From: Parvicella sp963922585
GTDB taxonomy: Bacteria; Bacteroidota; Bacteroidia; Flavobacteriales_D; Parvicellaceae
Assembly: GCA_963922585.1 (NCBI GenBank)
Contig: CAWUIK010000120.1
Coordinates: 1-6,291 of the forward strand
Direction: 5' to 3'
Length of the DNA: 6,291 nt
Positions 5,952 to 6,291 of this stretch are shown piece by piece; position 1 is the stretch's first letter; the number at the start of each line of letters is the position of its first letter. A program made the position numbers and the translations under genes. Below the pieces are notes generated by a model. It was not told where the DNA came from, did no database searches, and saw nothing but the letters and a program-made list of their open reading frames with translations.

Positions 5952-6025
5952 GCCGGTGTAGCTCAGTTGGCCAGAGCAGCTGATTTGTAATCAGCAGGTC
6001 GTGGGTTCGAATCCCTCCACCGGCT
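5952..6025 (+). tRNA. tRNA-Thr (anticodon UGU)
   Basis: A complete 74-base cloverleaf. The acceptor arms GCCGGTG (5952-5958) and CACCGGC (6018-6024) pair fully, with discriminator T6025. The D arm is GCTC...GAGC. The anticodon stem GCTGA/TCAGC closes the loop TTTGTAA, which reads TGT. The T arm contains GTTCGAATC. CCA is not encoded (the next bases are CAG), so it must be added afterwards. It is the first gene of the tRNA cluster, behind its own promoter. Confidence 0.97.
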
Positions 6026-6061
6026 CAGTAAAAAAGAAAAAGTTCTTTAAAATCTAATGTT

Positions 6062-6142
6062 GGGGAGATTCCAGAGCGGCCAAATGGGGCAGACTGTAAA
6101 TCTGTTGCGAAAGCTTCGAAGGTTCGAATCCTTCTCTCCCCA
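6062..6142 (+). tRNA. tRNA-Tyr (anticodon GUA)
   Basis: A complete 81-base class II tRNA. The acceptor arms GGGGAGA (6062-6068) and TCTCCCC (6135-6141) pair fully, with discriminator A6142. The anticodon stem surrounds the loop CTGTAAA, which reads GTA. A long variable arm (TGCGAAAGC region, about 6105-6117) and the T arm GAAGG-TTCGAAT-CCTTC follow. The long variable arm and A discriminator are expected for bacterial tRNA-Tyr. CCA is not encoded. It follows tRNA-Thr after 36 bases with no promoter between, so the two are probably co-transcribed. Confidence 0.97.
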
Positions 6143-6143
6143 C

Positions 6144-6173
6144 TAAAATTTGGCGATAAAATTTGCTTTTTTA
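6144..6173 (+). terminator. Possible weak terminator after tRNA-Tyr
   Basis: TAAAATTTG occurs twice, at 6144-6152 and 6157-6165. Because AAATTT is self-complementary, 6146-6151 can pair with 6159-6164 around a 7-base loop, followed by six T (6167-6172). The stem has only A-T pairs, so termination would be weak. The position between tRNA-Tyr and the next promoter is the main support. Confidence 0.25.
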
Positions 6174-6175
6174 TT

Positions 6176-6204
6176 TTGCAGTGTCAAAATAAGTAGTAAT
6201 TTTG
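6176..6204 (+). promoter_or_regulatory. Promoter of tRNA-Gly and what follows
   Basis: TTG at 6176-6178 (within TTTTGCA), an 18-base spacer and TAATTTTG at 6197-6204 match the Bacteroidota consensus. The start would fall near 6209-6212, only 6-9 bases before the tRNA. tRNA-Gly is therefore likely to begin a new unit that continues past the right edge. Confidence 0.7.
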
Positions 6205-6217
6205 CAACTGGATTAAT

Positions 6218-6290
6218 GCGGGAGTAGCTCAGTTGGTAGAGCATCAGCCTTCCAAGCTGAGGGTCGCGAGTTCGAATCTCGTCTCCCGCT
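6218..6290 (+). tRNA. tRNA-Gly (anticodon UCC)
   Basis: A complete 73-base tRNA ending one base before the window edge. The acceptor arms GCGGGAG (6218-6224) and CTCCCGC (6283-6289) pair fully, with discriminator T6290. The D arm is GCTC...GAGC. The anticodon stem TCAGC/GCTGA closes the loop CTTCCAA, which reads TCC. The T arm is GCGAG-TTCGAAT-CTCGT with a terminal G-T pair. CCA appears not to be encoded, although only one base beyond the tRNA is visible. In related genomes this tRNA usually precedes tuf, which cannot be checked here. Confidence 0.97.
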
Positions 6291-6291
6291 C

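Noticed and set aside
1..6291. CRISPR array, insertion sequence, toxin-antitoxin or defence system
   Set aside because: I saw no regularly spaced repeats, transposase, terminal inverted repeats or defence-related genes in the window.

Overview
The window looks like a chromosomal housekeeping stretch from a member of the Bacteroidota, most likely order Flavobacteriales. Four things point there: a type IX secretion system (T9SS) C-terminal sorting domain, promoters of the TTG-N17..19-TAnnTTTG type, an almost complete absence of Shine-Dalgarno sequences before start codons, and the gene neighbourhood rpsU - xer - tRNA-Thr - tRNA-Tyr - tRNA-Gly. The DNA is strongly AT-rich. Every gene I can support lies on the + strand.

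Layout. (1) 1-1199 is the 3' part of a large secreted, multi-domain surface or adhesin-like protein: a SprB-type repeat, two related Ig-like repeats, a PKD domain and a T9SS type A sorting domain. The frame is open to the left edge, so the true start lies outside. It ends at a strong intrinsic terminator (1228-1263). (2) 1267-4413 is a menaquinone operon behind one clear promoter: a hotdog thioesterase (menI-like), a compact isochorismate synthase (menF) and MenD, which starts on a GTG overlapping the menF stop codon. (3) 4477-4795 is rpsU (bS21) with its own strong promoter and an intrinsic terminator. (4) 4808-5689 is a XerC/XerD-type tyrosine recombinase with all catalytic residues, starting only a few bases after that terminator. 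(5) 5690-5869 is an AT-rich gap with no gene. In relatives, as I recall the gene order, an hpf/raiA gene would be expected here. (6) 5870-6290 is a tRNA cluster: tRNA-Thr(UGU) and tRNA-Tyr(GUA) behind one promoter, then tRNA-Gly(UCC) with its own promoter. The elongation factor gene tuf commonly follows just beyond, outside this window.

How the genes work together. MenF turns chorismate into isochorismate, MenD adds a succinic semialdehyde unit from 2-oxoglutarate, and the hotdog enzyme probably hydrolyses 1,4-dihydroxy-2-naphthoyl-CoA later in the same pathway. Genes for the other steps are not in the window. rpsU and the tRNAs serve translation. The recombinase probably acts in chromosome dimer resolution or related site-specific recombination.

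I found no mobile element, CRISPR array or clearly novel system. The points most worth a second look are the rpsU leader without the extended Shine-Dalgarno reported for many relatives, the terminator placed directly before the recombinase start, and the missing hpf.
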